Origin: Sphingobium subterraneum
GTDB taxonomy: Bacteria; Pseudomonadota; Alphaproteobacteria; Sphingomonadales; Sphingomonadaceae
Assembly (NCBI RefSeq): GCF_014199435.1
Contig: NZ_JACIJP010000009.1
Location: forward strand, 1 to 57,720
Length of the DNA stretch: 57,720 nt
Direction: 5' to 3'
In this document: one piece after another, positions 45,874 to 54,447 of the stretch
Position numbering within the stretch: position 1 is the first letter of the stretch
Layout of the letters: each line of letters starts with the position of its first letter
The notes under the pieces: model-generated
What the model saw: only the letters and a program-made list of their open reading frames with translations
Databases searched by the model: none
Told to the model about the DNA's origin: nothing
Made by a program: the position numbers and the translations under genes

Positions 45874-45888
45874 TTACGTAAAAATCCC
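45874..45888 (+). promoter_or_regulatory. TTACGTAnnnATCCC motif, copy 3
   Basis: TTACGTAAAAATCCC, same half-sites with a different three-base spacer. It lies 157 bases before the GH130 ATG at 46031 and 73 before the alternative ATG at 45947. The repeated arrangement suggests a regulated promoter. Confidence 0.45.
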
Positions 45889-46030
45889 AATTCAGCGCGA
45901 AGGCACCGTGCCCTACCGACGCGACAGTGCCATCCACCGAGGGCGAATGTCGGACCAGGACAGGCTCGCGCAATTTGGCGCTCGCGTCTTTATTGATCAG
46001 CGCGGATTATTCGAATGGAGACCGATCAGC

Positions 46031-47320
46031 ATGACCGCACGCGCAAAGCTGAACTTCTATGATCGCGTTCTTCGGCCGGATCCATCGCGCACCGTCGTCC
46101 GTCCTTTTGAGCCGAATTATCCCAGAGATTTCGACGGCGGCACGTCGCGCACCCAGGAGACTGTCGATCTGATCGTGGCGCTCGACGAGGCTGAGTTGGC
46201 GCGTCAGCTGAAAGGCGTCACACTATCCCTGGACGAGAACCACCGCGACGTCGATGCGATGTTGCTTCGCCGGTTCAACGATATCGCCGGGCGGATTGAG
46301 GGCGCCGACCGGATCACCGTTGAGCAGCAGCGGTTGATCGGTGCCTATTGCAGTGAAGAATTTGCATACGAGGCCGCTGCGCTGTTCAACCCAAGCGCGG
46401 TACTTCATCCTGATCAGTCGGGGCTCCCTGTAGGCACCATCCGTTTCGTGATGTCGCTGCGAGGCATCGGCGAGGGGCATGTATCTTCCGTGACGTTCCG
46501 CACCGGCACATGGACGCCTGGCGGCGCACTTTTGGTCGATGATCCCAGCCCGACATCGGTATCGCCCCTCATCGATACGTGCGGGAGAGGGGAGGGCATA
46601 GCAGCACGCCTGTGTTGCGCCGGCAGTCGCACGATCTCGGAGACAGTGCTTTTCCCGGTCCTGCCGAGCCAAACGCAGGGTATCGAGGATACGCGCCTTG
46701 TTCGCTTCTGCGAGGATGATGGCAGCATCAGCTACCATGGTACATATACAGCGTTCGGCGGTGGCCAAGTGCGATCGGAATTGCTGAGCACGGCCGATTT
46801 TAGATCGTTCGAGATGCGCGTCCTGACCGGCCAGGCCTCGAGTGGAAAGGGCATGGCCCTTTTCCCTCGCCGCATAGCGGGAAAATACGCCATGCTTGGG
46901 CGTCAGGACAGCAAAAACATCTGGCTTCACTTCTCCGATGAATTGCTTAACTGGGCAGGTGGCGAAAAGCTCATTACACCAAAATTCCCTTGGGAATTCG
47001 TCCAGATGGGCAATTGCGGGTCGCCGATCGAGATTGACGAAGGCTGGTTAGTGATGACCCACGGCGTTGGTACGGTCCGCAACTATTGCATTGGCGCATG
47101 CCTGCTCGACAAGAATGACCCATCAAAGCTGCTGGCGCGCACGCCGCGCCCGGTACTGGCCCCGAGCCCGCACGAGAGGGACGGGTACGTACCCAACGTC
47201 GTCTATAGCTGCGGTGTGATCGTTCACGATCGAACGATGTTACTACCCTATGGAGTGGCCGATAGCTTCACTGCCTTTGCTACGGCCTCGATTGATAACC
47301 TCCTAAGTGTGATGGAGTAG
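46031..47320 (+). CDS. GH130-family mannoside phosphorylase/hydrolase
   Basis: 429 residues from ATG 46031 (RBS GGAGACC). The five-bladed propeller of GH130 is indicated by SLRGIGEGHVSSVTFRTG, GIEDTRLVRFCEDDGSISY (with the catalytic Asp region), SSGKGMALFPRRIAGKYAML and MGNCGSPIEIDEGWLVMTHG. Members release mannose 1-phosphate from beta-mannosides, or hydrolyse beta-1,2-mannosides; which applies cannot be told here. It is transcribed away from manA and toward the HAD gene. Confidence 0.85.
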   Translation: MTARAKLNFYDRVLRPDPSRTVVRPFEPNYPRDFDGGTSRTQETVDLIVALDEAELARQLKGVTLSLDENHRDVDAMLLRRFNDIAGRIEGADRITVEQQRLIGAYCSEEFAYEAAALFNPSAVLHPDQSGLPVGTIRFVMSLRGIGEGHVSSVTFRTGTWTPGGALLVDDPSPTSVSPLIDTCGRGEGIAARLCCAGSRTISETVLFPVLPSQTQGIEDTRLVRFCEDDGSISYHGTYTAFGGGQVRSELLSTADFRSFEMRVLTGQASSGKGMALFPRRIAGKYAMLGRQDSKNIWLHFSDELLNWAGGEKLITPKFPWEFVQMGNCGSPIEIDEGWLVMTHGVGTVRNYCIGACLLDKNDPSKLLARTPRPVLAPSPHERDGYVPNVVYSCGVIVHDRTMLLPYGVADSFTAFATASIDNLLSVME

Positions 47321-47459
47321 GTCACTCGAACTGATTGGGAATTGCTGACTGTTCGAGCGGTAGATGCCGTTCAAGGAAGACGAACGTCAATTCGGGGCGG
47401 CCGCGCGTCGTTTAGCGATGTTGGCTGTGCACAGGGGATACCATGCCATAGCAATCGGA

Positions 47460-48206
47460 TCAGGGTTTGAGGCAAGCGAGAATTGCCATCATCGCGGTCC
47501 GGGTCTCCGCCACGTCTCGCACGGGGATTACGTCGATTCCGGCTGTGCGAACGGGATCATCGTTGCCACCGGGATAGATCGCGTCTCCCATGAACAGCAT
47601 CGCCGACTGCGGAATGCCGGATTCCTCGGCAAGACGGCGCATTCCATAAGCCTTGTCGATGCCCTGGCGAGTAATGTCGATGGAGGTTGATCCCCCCACG
47701 TTGACGGACAGCTCGGGCAGTCGTGATCGAAGCGCTGCCTGCAGTGCCTTGCGCTTGGCGAAGTCGGGATCCCACGCTTTCTTTGCGTCGAGCGGCGCCT
47801 CCTGTCCAAGTCCAGAGAAAGTAATCTGGCTGCCGCGGTCCTCAATCCGCTCACCCCATGTCCTCTCGTCAGGAAGGCCCACTTCCCTTGGGGCCAGTTC
47901 AAACGCCTGAAGAATGCGCCTGCGCTCGTCGGGGTCGAATACATCAGCATAGACCGGCTTCCAGGCATCCGTGAAGCGGTAGAGCTTGGTGCCCGTGGTT
48001 GGCATGATGAATAACTGACGGAGGTCAGCTCTGACGGGCAATCGCGACACGACTTGTGCTTCGAACTGAGGCCAGTCGCCACCGGAGATCACCGCGACGC
48101 CGACGAGATCAAGCAGCTTGGCAAGCAACTCGGCCGTTTCTTGGCCTATAGGCTGTTTGCTCTCGGCCAGGGTGCCGTCAAGGTCGAAGGCGATAAGGCG
48201 CTTCAT
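47460..48206 (-). CDS. HAD-IIB enzyme resembling PMM2-type phosphomannomutase
   Basis: 248 residues with nucleophile motif IAFDLDGTLAES, GVAVISGGDWPQFEAQV, an insert cap (WGERIEDRGSQITFSGLG), then ELSVNVGGSTSIDITRQGID and MLFMGDAIYPGGNDDPV. By eye these align with the eukaryotic-type phosphomannomutase (GGQISFDVFPQG, FGDKTYKGGND). A role converting mannose 1-phosphate to 6-phosphate would join GH130 to ManA. Generic phosphatase activity is the alternative. It is the last gene of the chain and overlaps the small ORF upstream by four bases. Confidence 0.75.
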   Translation of the reverse strand: MKRLIAFDLDGTLAESKQPIGQETAELLAKLLDLVGVAVISGGDWPQFEAQVVSRLPVRADLRQLFIMPTTGTKLYRFTDAWKPVYADVFDPDERRRILQAFELAPREVGLPDERTWGERIEDRGSQITFSGLGQEAPLDAKKAWDPDFAKRKALQAALRSRLPELSVNVGGSTSIDITRQGIDKAYGMRRLAEESGIPQSAMLFMGDAIYPGGNDDPVRTAGIDVIPVRDVAETRTAMMAILACLKP

Positions 48207-48409
48207 CGCGGGACTCCAATCAGGGTGCTGTCGCTCGGCGGATAGGCGGCGCTCGAGCGATCGGGTTCGATATTCTTCAGGCGGACGGTAACCGGTGCGA
48301 CGGTTGCATCGAGGATCGCCTGCGCGATAGCCGGCTTTGACGGCCCTCCGAACGCGATGAACTTTTCCAAGATGTCGCGGCGGATCCGCTCTTGGCCAGG
48401 CTCGATCAT
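48203..48409 (-). CDS. Small hypothetical protein, translationally coupled
   Basis: 68 residues. Its ATG lies in the stop of the HAD gene upstream and its stop contains the ATG of the HAD gene downstream, each ATGA. Sequence: ERIRRDILEKFIAFGGPSKP, AIAQAILDATVAPVTVRLKN, ending PSDSTLIGVPR. The tight junctions argue that it is real. No family recognised; it may be a truncated remnant of a larger enzyme. Confidence 0.5.
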   Translation of the reverse strand: MIEPGQERIRRDILEKFIAFGGPSKPAIAQAILDATVAPVTVRLKNIEPDRSSAAYPPSDSTLIGVPR

Positions 48410-49221
48410 CTCGAAGCCTCCATCAGGATGATATTGTCTATCGCTTGGGCAGCGCCGTCCTCCTCGTTCGACAGGGTCACCTGGTCAGCGGCGGAGCGGA
48501 CCGCATCGGGACCCTGCCCCATCGCAATCGAGAAGCCGGCGCGCGCGAACATCGGCAGGTCATTACGCTCGTCGCCGAGCACGGCAACGTTGGCGAGCGG
48601 TACGCCGATCGCGGCTGCCAGCGCGGCGACGCCATCGCCCTTGTTGGCCTGGGGAGCGGTAATGTCGAGATAGTAAGGCTGCGAACGGCCGACAGTCGCA
48701 AACTGTCCGAGCGCTGCCGCGATCTCGCCGTCAAGTCGCGCGAGGAATGCATGGTCACCGCTGACGCCGACGATCTTGTCGGGATGAGCGAGCAATGCCG
48801 CGAAGTCGTCCTTGATTATCGGCTCGATGCTTGCCGCGCGTCGCTCGCGCGGAACATACACATCGTCGGTTGCTTGGGCATACCAGAGGCCGCCCGAGAA
48901 CAGCCACGGCGTGACGGCCGGGTGCTCAAGCAGGGCGAGTGCTCGCGCGGCGCATTCGGGATCAAGCTGATCTGCCGAAACGACAGTCCCGTCGGGCCGG
49001 ACGATCGTGCCGCCGTTGAAGGCGCCGATGACGCCTGTGAGCTCCAGCCGCTTCGCGATCCAGAGCATGCCGCTGGGCGGGCGGGCACTGATCAGGCTCA
49101 CCGCAATACCAGCCGTCCTGGCCCGTCCAACCGCAGAGATCACGCCGTCGGAGAGGGTTTTGTCCTGGCGGAGGAGCGTGCCATCTATATCAGAGACGAT
49201 CAGGCGAATAGGGTCGCTCAT
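48406..49221 (-). CDS. Cof-type HAD-IIB hydrolase
   Basis: 271 residues from ATG 49221. DxD motif in LIVSDIDGTLLRQDKTLSD; substrate cap around VIGAFNGGTIVRPDG; C-terminal YLDITAPQANKGDGVAALAA and VAVLGDERNDLPMFARAG. It is a sugar-phosphate or cofactor phosphatase of unknown specificity. Coupled by ATGA overlap to zwf upstream and the small ORF downstream. Confidence 0.85.
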   Translation of the reverse strand: MSDPIRLIVSDIDGTLLRQDKTLSDGVISAVGRARTAGIAVSLISARPPSGMLWIAKRLELTGVIGAFNGGTIVRPDGTVVSADQLDPECAARALALLEHPAVTPWLFSGGLWYAQATDDVYVPRERRAASIEPIIKDDFAALLAHPDKIVGVSGDHAFLARLDGEIAAALGQFATVGRSQPYYLDITAPQANKGDGVAALAAAIGVPLANVAVLGDERNDLPMFARAGFSIAMGQGPDAVRSAADQVTLSNEEDGAAQAIDNIILMEASR

Positions 49222-50648
49222 CCGAGGTGATGCCAGCGTCGATGCGAGCGGTGCATCAGCGCATCTGCACTTTCGGGGCCGGCGCTGCCTGCGGCGTATT
49301 CCTCGGGGGTGCCTTGCGCCCACAGATCGAGGAGCGGCTGCACGGCGCGCCAGCCGCCTTCGATCTGCGCGGCACGTTGAAACAGCGTCTGGTCGCCCGA
49401 TTGCACGTCATACAGCAAAGTTTCGTAGCCGGTCTGGTGGCCCACGTCGAAATGGTCCCGGTAGCGGAAATCCATGGCGACCGGCGCAGTGTTCACGACG
49501 AGCCCAGGCCGCTTGACCACAAACTCAAGGCTGATGCCCTCGTCGGGCTGAATTTGCACCACAAGACGGTTGGGGGGCAGCCGGTCCACCACCGTCTCCT
49601 GGAAAAGCGCCAGCGGCACGTCGCGGAATTGGACGACGATCTCAGTATCACGGGTCGCCAGCGCCTTCCCGGTGCGCAGATAGAAGGGCACGCCCGACCA
49701 CCGCCACGTCTCCACGTGCAACTTGAGCGCGGCGAAGGTCTCCGTGCGGCTGGCAGGGTCAACGTCGGGCTCATCGAGATAGGCGGAAACGGCCTTGCCA
49801 GCGATGGCGCCGGAGCAATAGCGCCCGCGAATTGCCTCGGTCGGGTCGATCGGGCGGATGGCGGCAATGACCTTCTCTTTCTCCGTCCGGATCGCATCGG
49901 CATCGAAGCTGATCGGCGGCTCCATCGCTATCAACGCCAGCAGTTGGAAGAGGTGATTGGGAACCATGTCGCGCAATGCGCCGGTGGCATCGTAGAATCT
50001 GCCGCGCGTGCCGACGGTCACCGCCTCGGCCGCCGTTATTTGGACATGATCGACGTAGCGGTTGTTCCAGACGGCTTCGATCATGGTGTTGCCGAAGCGT
50101 GTGACCATGATGTTCTGCACGGTCTCCTTCCCAAGGAAATGATCGATCCGGTAGATCTGGGACTCGCTGGCGCGGGAAAGGATTTGCCGGTTCAGCGCCT
50201 GTGCAGAGGCAAGGTCGGTCCCGAACGGTTTTTCGATCACGACGCGGCGGAAACCATCGGTCTCGTTGAGCAGCCCTGCATCGCCGAGCTGATTGACGAC
50301 GGTCCCGAAGAAGGCCGGCGCGGTGGCGAGGTAGAAGATCGCGTTCCCGGTAAGTTGGCTGCCGAGAGCCTGATACATTGTCGAATCGGCGAAATCGCCC
50401 TTCAAATAGCGGATACGACTGCGGAGCCATGGCCAGTTGGCATCGTCCTTCACGAATTCGTCAAGCGCCTGGCGCAGCTGCTCGTCGTCGCTGTCATGAT
50501 GGCTGACACCGACGAGCGCCATGTCCTCATTCAGCAAGCCGGCCCGAGCGAGGTTAACGAGCGCGGGTATCAGCAATCGGCGGGCGAGGTCCCCAAATGC
50601 GCCGAAGATAACGAAGGTAGCAGAGGGTGCAGTCAGAGCATCGCTCAT
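49218..50648 (-). CDS. zwf: Glucose-6-phosphate dehydrogenase
   Basis: 476 residues. NAD(P)-binding motif GAFGDLARR near residue 17, substrate-binding RIDHFLGKE, and the conserved [11 protein letters not shown] and [13 protein letters not shown]. It oxidises glucose 6-phosphate to 6-phosphogluconolactone. Joined by ATGA overlaps to gnd upstream and the HAD gene downstream. No lactonase gene is present in the window, so that step is spontaneous or encoded elsewhere. Confidence 0.93.
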   Translation of the reverse strand: MSDALTAPSATFVIFGAFGDLARRLLIPALVNLARAGLLNEDMALVGVSHHDSDDEQLRQALDEFVKDDANWPWLRSRIRYLKGDFADSTMYQALGSQLTGNAIFYLATAPAFFGTVVNQLGDAGLLNETDGFRRVVIEKPFGTDLASAQALNRQILSRASESQIYRIDHFLGKETVQNIMVTRFGNTMIEAVWNNRYVDHVQITAAEAVTVGTRGRFYDATGALRDMVPNHLFQLLALIAMEPPISFDADAIRTEKEKVIAAIRPIDPTEAIRGRYCSGAIAGKAVSAYLDEPDVDPASRTETFAALKLHVETWRWSGVPFYLRTGKALATRDTEIVVQFRDVPLALFQETVVDRLPPNRLVVQIQPDEGISLEFVVKRPGLVVNTAPVAMDFRYRDHFDVGHQTGYETLLYDVQSGDQTLFQRAAQIEGGWRAVQPLLDLWAQGTPEEYAAGSAGPESADALMHRSHRRWHHLG

Positions 50649-51628
50649 TGCGGCATCTCGACATGGCCGCCGAAGCCGAACCGCATCGCCGAGAGCAGCT
50701 TGTCGCCGAACGTCGTGTCGACCCGGCTGCGGTAGCGCGCGAACAGTGCCGCTGAGAGCACGTAGGCAGGGACTGCCTCCTCCATTGCCGCCTCGATCGT
50801 CCAGTGACCCTCGCCGGAATCCGCGACCTGGCCCGAGAACTGCTCCAGCATTTGGTCTTTGGCGAGCGCCGTCGCGGTCAGATCGAGCAACCAGGACGAG
50901 ATCACGCTGCCGCGGCGCCAGACCTCGGCGATGTCAGTGAGGTTGAGGTCGAAGCGCTCGTCTTCCGGCAGCTTGGCGGATGACTTGCCCTTCAGGATGT
51001 CGAACCCCTCAGCATAGGCCTGCATCAAGCCATATTCGATGCCGTTGTGAACCATCTTGACGAAATGGCCCGAGCCGGCTGGACCGGCATGGATATACCC
51101 CTTCTCGGCGCGGGTGTCCTCGTTGGGACCGCCGCGATCCGGCGTGCGTGCGATCGTCCCAAAGCCTGGTGCCATGGCCTCGAAGAGAGGATCGAGACTG
51201 TCGAGCGTCGCGGCATCGCCTCCGATCATCATGCAATAGCCTCGGTCAAGGCCCCACACACCGCCCGAGGTGCCCACATCGACATAGTGGAGCCCCTTCA
51301 TGGCGCACAGCTTCGCCCGGCGGATGTCGTCCTTGTAGAAGCTGTTGCCGCCGTCGATAATTATGTCGCCTGGGGAGGCCAGGCCCATCAGCGTCTTGAT
51401 CGTGCTCTCCGTCGGCGGCCCAGCCGGCAGCATCACCCAGAAAATGCGCGGGCTCTCCAGCTTGGCTGCGACCTCCTCAAGCGAAGCGGCGGCGGTCGCG
51501 CCTTCGCCGGCCAGCATGTCCACCAGCGGCGGGTTCCGATCGAAGGCGACGATCTCGTGACCGCCGCGCATCAGACGGCGCGCAATATTGGCTCCCATTC
51601 TGCCGAGGCCGATCATCGCTATACGCAT
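50645..51628 (-). CDS. gnd: 6-phosphogluconate dehydrogenase, short (YqeC/GntZ) type
   Basis: 327 residues rather than the 470 of the long form. Nucleotide loop [14 protein letters not shown], and substrate motifs [46 protein letters not shown]. The second strand ends AFDRN (Asp30), usually a sign of NAD preference; this is inferred. Product ribulose 5-phosphate. Followed by zwf with an ATGA overlap; the tal-pgi stop is 11 bases upstream. Confidence 0.92.
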   Translation of the reverse strand: MRIAMIGLGRMGANIARRLMRGGHEIVAFDRNPPLVDMLAGEGATAAASLEEVAAKLESPRIFWVMLPAGPPTESTIKTLMGLASPGDIIIDGGNSFYKDDIRRAKLCAMKGLHYVDVGTSGGVWGLDRGYCMMIGGDAATLDSLDPLFEAMAPGFGTIARTPDRGGPNEDTRAEKGYIHAGPAGSGHFVKMVHNGIEYGLMQAYAEGFDILKGKSSAKLPEDERFDLNLTDIAEVWRRGSVISSWLLDLTATALAKDQMLEQFSGQVADSGEGHWTIEAAMEEAVPAYVLSAALFARYRSRVDTTFGDKLLSAMRFGFGGHVEMPQ

Positions 51629-51639
51629 GTGCTCATTCC

Positions 51640-54447
51640 TCAGTTTTGGGTCGCCGCGATGACAGCTGCGCGCAAGGTTTCGATGCCGCCGCCGTCCTTC
51701 TTGATGTGGACCCGCAGCACTGGCCGCCCGCGCGCAGCAAGCACGGCCATGTCGCCGCGCGCCTGCGCAATCTGAATGGTGCCGAAGCTCGCTTTCCTGC
51801 CTGGGATCGACAGATCGGGATGGGGATCGCGCGTGATCGTCAGAAACAACCCGCTCGCCGGGCCGCCTTTATAGGCCTGGCCCGTCGAGTGCAGGAAACG
51901 CGGCCCAAAACCCGCGACCGTCGCCACCGCCTTGGTAGCGCGCACCGCCACCCGCATCGCAGCCATTGCCGCCGCGTTCGCCTCGTCGCGCTCGATAAAT
52001 CCGAGGAATCCGGCATAATGCCCGGGCTCCAGCCGGGCAAAGTGGAGCCGCAGCAGGTTCGCCGGATCGCCCGAGCCGAATCCGCTTTCGCCAGCAGCGT
52101 AGATCGCCAAGTCTGCGTCTTCCGCGATCGCAATCTCTGGTTCAAGCGCACTGGAAGCTTCATAAGCATCGACGAGCTTGCGCGTGGCGATTTTGGCATC
52201 CTCCACGTCGGGCTGGTCGAACGGATTGATCCCAATAATGGCGCTTGCAATTGCCGTCGCGATTTCCCAGCGGAAGAACTCCTGGCCGATCAAATCGCGT
52301 GAGGCGACCGTGATCCGGATGAGGGGATGGCCGGCCTGCTTTAGCTGCGCGAGCTTGCTGTCCAGCCCGTCCTCCGCGTCTCCTTCGAGGTGAAGATGCA
52401 CGAACAGGCGATCGCTCCCGTAAACCTCCGGCGGTCCCGCGGGCTCAAGGTCGACCGGAATAATCCCCTTGCCTTTCTTGCCCGTCGACTCAGCAAGCAA
52501 CTGCTCGAGCCAGGCCCCGAACGGTTCTAGTCCCTTGGATGCCAAGATGGTTAGCTTGTCGCGCCCGCTGATAGCCGCCTCGCCGATTATCACCCCAAGG
52601 CGCACGCCAGGGTTTGCTGCAGGAGGTGAATCGGCACCGCAGGCGAAGACCATTGGCTGGGTTTTCTCGTAGAAATCCTGGATATCGATGCCCATCGCGG
52701 CGGCGGGAACCATGCCGAAAGCCGACAGCACCGAATAGCGCCCGCCGACCGCGGGATCGCCTGCGAAGATATGTGCGAAGCCATCCGCCTTCGCGGTCTT
52801 GTCCAGCTTCGATCCAGGGTCGGTGACCGCAACGAAATGGCTGCCGTCCCGGCCGGCCGCTTCATAGAAATAGGCGCGCAGGAGCTCAGGCTCCATTGTC
52901 GATCCCGATTTGGAGGATATTATGAACAGCGTGTTCGCCGGGTCAATCGCTGCCGCGACCGTCGCGATCTGGCCGGGGTCGCTGGTGTCGAGCACGTGCA
53001 GCTTTGGGCTACCCTTTGCGCTGCCGAGGATGCGCGCGATCACCTCGGGGCCGAGGCTCGATCCGCCCATGCCGAGCAGCACCGCGTCCTTGAAGCCTTT
53101 GGCTTCTTCACCGAGCATCTTGAGCGTGTCTGGATCAACCTGCTCACTGCGGGCGGCGGCGAGCCACCCGAGCCATTTGCCCTCGTCCTTGCCGGTCCAG
53201 AGCGAGGCATCGCCCTTCCACAGCCGGCGCGGCCACGCCTCGGCGCGAGCGGTTTCGAGGCGCGTGGCGACAGCCTCCTGAAGTCCTGCCGGGAGATCGA
53301 CTGCCATCAAGTTTTGTCGGCGGCCGAGGAACGCGGTACGCTTGCCCGCGACCGCGCCAAGCAGTGCATCCGCCGCATCGGCGAACAGCGTCACGCCCGC
53401 CTCGACCAACCCGGTGGTGACGTCGCCCAGTTTGAGGCCGAGACGCTCGGTTTCGGCCAGCACATGGAGTGCTTTATCCAGATTATCGGTCAGTGTGGCC
53501 AGGGCCGTGCCATGGTCACGGAACGCGTCCATCGTCCCAGGCGGCATCGTGTTGACAGTGTCGGGTCCGATCAGCGAGTCGATGTAGAGCGTATCGGGGT
53601 AGGCGGGGTCCTTAACCCCGGTTGAGGCCCACAGTAGTCGCTGCGGCATCGCTCCCCTGGCGGCCAGCGCCTGCCAGCGGTCGCTCGCCAGCATCTCCTG
53701 GAACCAGGCATAGGCAAGCTTGGCATTGGCGATTGCGACTTGGCCGCGAATTGCATTTAGAGCCTCGCTCTCCGGGTCGCCTTCCCTGACGCGCGCATCA
53801 ATCGTCTTGTCGATCTGCGCATCGATGCGGCTGACGAAGAAGCTCGCGACGCTAGCGATCCGGCTGATCGCTTCTCCCTTCTTCACCCGAGCCTCGAGGC
53901 CGGCCATATAGGCCTCCGCGACCGCCTGATAAGCGGCGAGCGAGAAAAGCAATGTCACATTGATGTTGAGCCCATCCTCGATCAGTCGACGGATCGCAGG
54001 AATGCCAGCCCGTGTGCCGGGCACCTTCACCATCAGATTGGGCTCGGCCACCATCTGCCACAGTCGCCTTGCTTCCCCGATCGTCTCCTTGGTGTCGGTG
54101 GCGACATAGGGCGAAACCTCAAGGCTTACATAGCCGTCTTTGCCGCCGAGGCGGTCGTACACCGACCGCAGATCCGCGGCGGCTGCCTTGATGTCCGCCG
54201 TCGCCTCGCTTTCGTAGGCATCAGTGACGCTCGCGTCGGCCTTGCCGAGGAAGCTTCTGAAACCCTCGTCATAGGCGTCCCCATGGCCCATCGCCTTCTC
54301 GAAGATCGAGGGGTTGGAGGTGACGCCGGTCAGACCGTCCTTCTCAATCAGCTTGCGCAGCCCGCCTTCGTTAAGAAATTTGCGGTCTACGAAGTCTAGC
54401 CACACGGCCTGTCCCGCAGCACCAAGGTCTTTGAGAAGGCTGGTCAT
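51640..54447 (-). CDS. tal-pgi: Fused transaldolase / glucose-6-phosphate isomerase
   Basis: 935 residues. Transaldolase half (to about 370) shows [15 protein letters not shown] and [14 protein letters not shown] with the Schiff-base lysine. Isomerase half has [31 protein letters not shown], and [20 protein letters not shown]. It links F6P/G6P interconversion with the non-oxidative pentose phosphate branch. Known fusion in several bacteria. Starts inside the tkt stop (ATGA). Confidence 0.93.
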   Translation of the reverse strand: MTSLLKDLGAAGQAVWLDFVDRKFLNEGGLRKLIEKDGLTGVTSNPSIFEKAMGHGDAYDEGFRSFLGKADASVTDAYESEATADIKAAAADLRSVYDRLGGKDGYVSLEVSPYVATDTKETIGEARRLWQMVAEPNLMVKVPGTRAGIPAIRRLIEDGLNINVTLLFSLAAYQAVAEAYMAGLEARVKKGEAISRIASVASFFVSRIDAQIDKTIDARVREGDPESEALNAIRGQVAIANAKLAYAWFQEMLASDRWQALAARGAMPQRLLWASTGVKDPAYPDTLYIDSLIGPDTVNTMPPGTMDAFRDHGTALATLTDNLDKALHVLAETERLGLKLGDVTTGLVEAGVTLFADAADALLGAVAGKRTAFLGRRQNLMAVDLPAGLQEAVATRLETARAEAWPRRLWKGDASLWTGKDEGKWLGWLAAARSEQVDPDTLKMLGEEAKGFKDAVLLGMGGSSLGPEVIARILGSAKGSPKLHVLDTSDPGQIATVAAAIDPANTLFIISSKSGSTMEPELLRAYFYEAAGRDGSHFVAVTDPGSKLDKTAKADGFAHIFAGDPAVGGRYSVLSAFGMVPAAAMGIDIQDFYEKTQPMVFACGADSPPAANPGVRLGVIIGEAAISGRDKLTILASKGLEPFGAWLEQLLAESTGKKGKGIIPVDLEPAGPPEVYGSDRLFVHLHLEGDAEDGLDSKLAQLKQAGHPLIRITVASRDLIGQEFFRWEIATAIASAIIGINPFDQPDVEDAKIATRKLVDAYEASSALEPEIAIAEDADLAIYAAGESGFGSGDPANLLRLHFARLEPGHYAGFLGFIERDEANAAAMAAMRVAVRATKAVATVAGFGPRFLHSTGQAYKGGPASGLFLTITRDPHPDLSIPGRKASFGTIQIAQARGDMAVLAARGRPVLRVHIKKDGGGIETLRAAVIAATQN

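Larger units (their letters stand above)
45704..46030. other. 327-base region upstream of the GH130 gene
   Basis: No convincing gene. It contains two copies of TTACGTAnnnATCCC spaced 67 bases apart and the probable promoter of the GH130 gene; an in-frame ATG at 45947 could extend that protein by 28 codons. Confidence 0.6.

Noticed and set aside
49227..50735. 502-codon plus-strand frame over zwf
   Set aside because: Zwf on the minus strand has all family motifs and operon overlaps; the plus frame has none.
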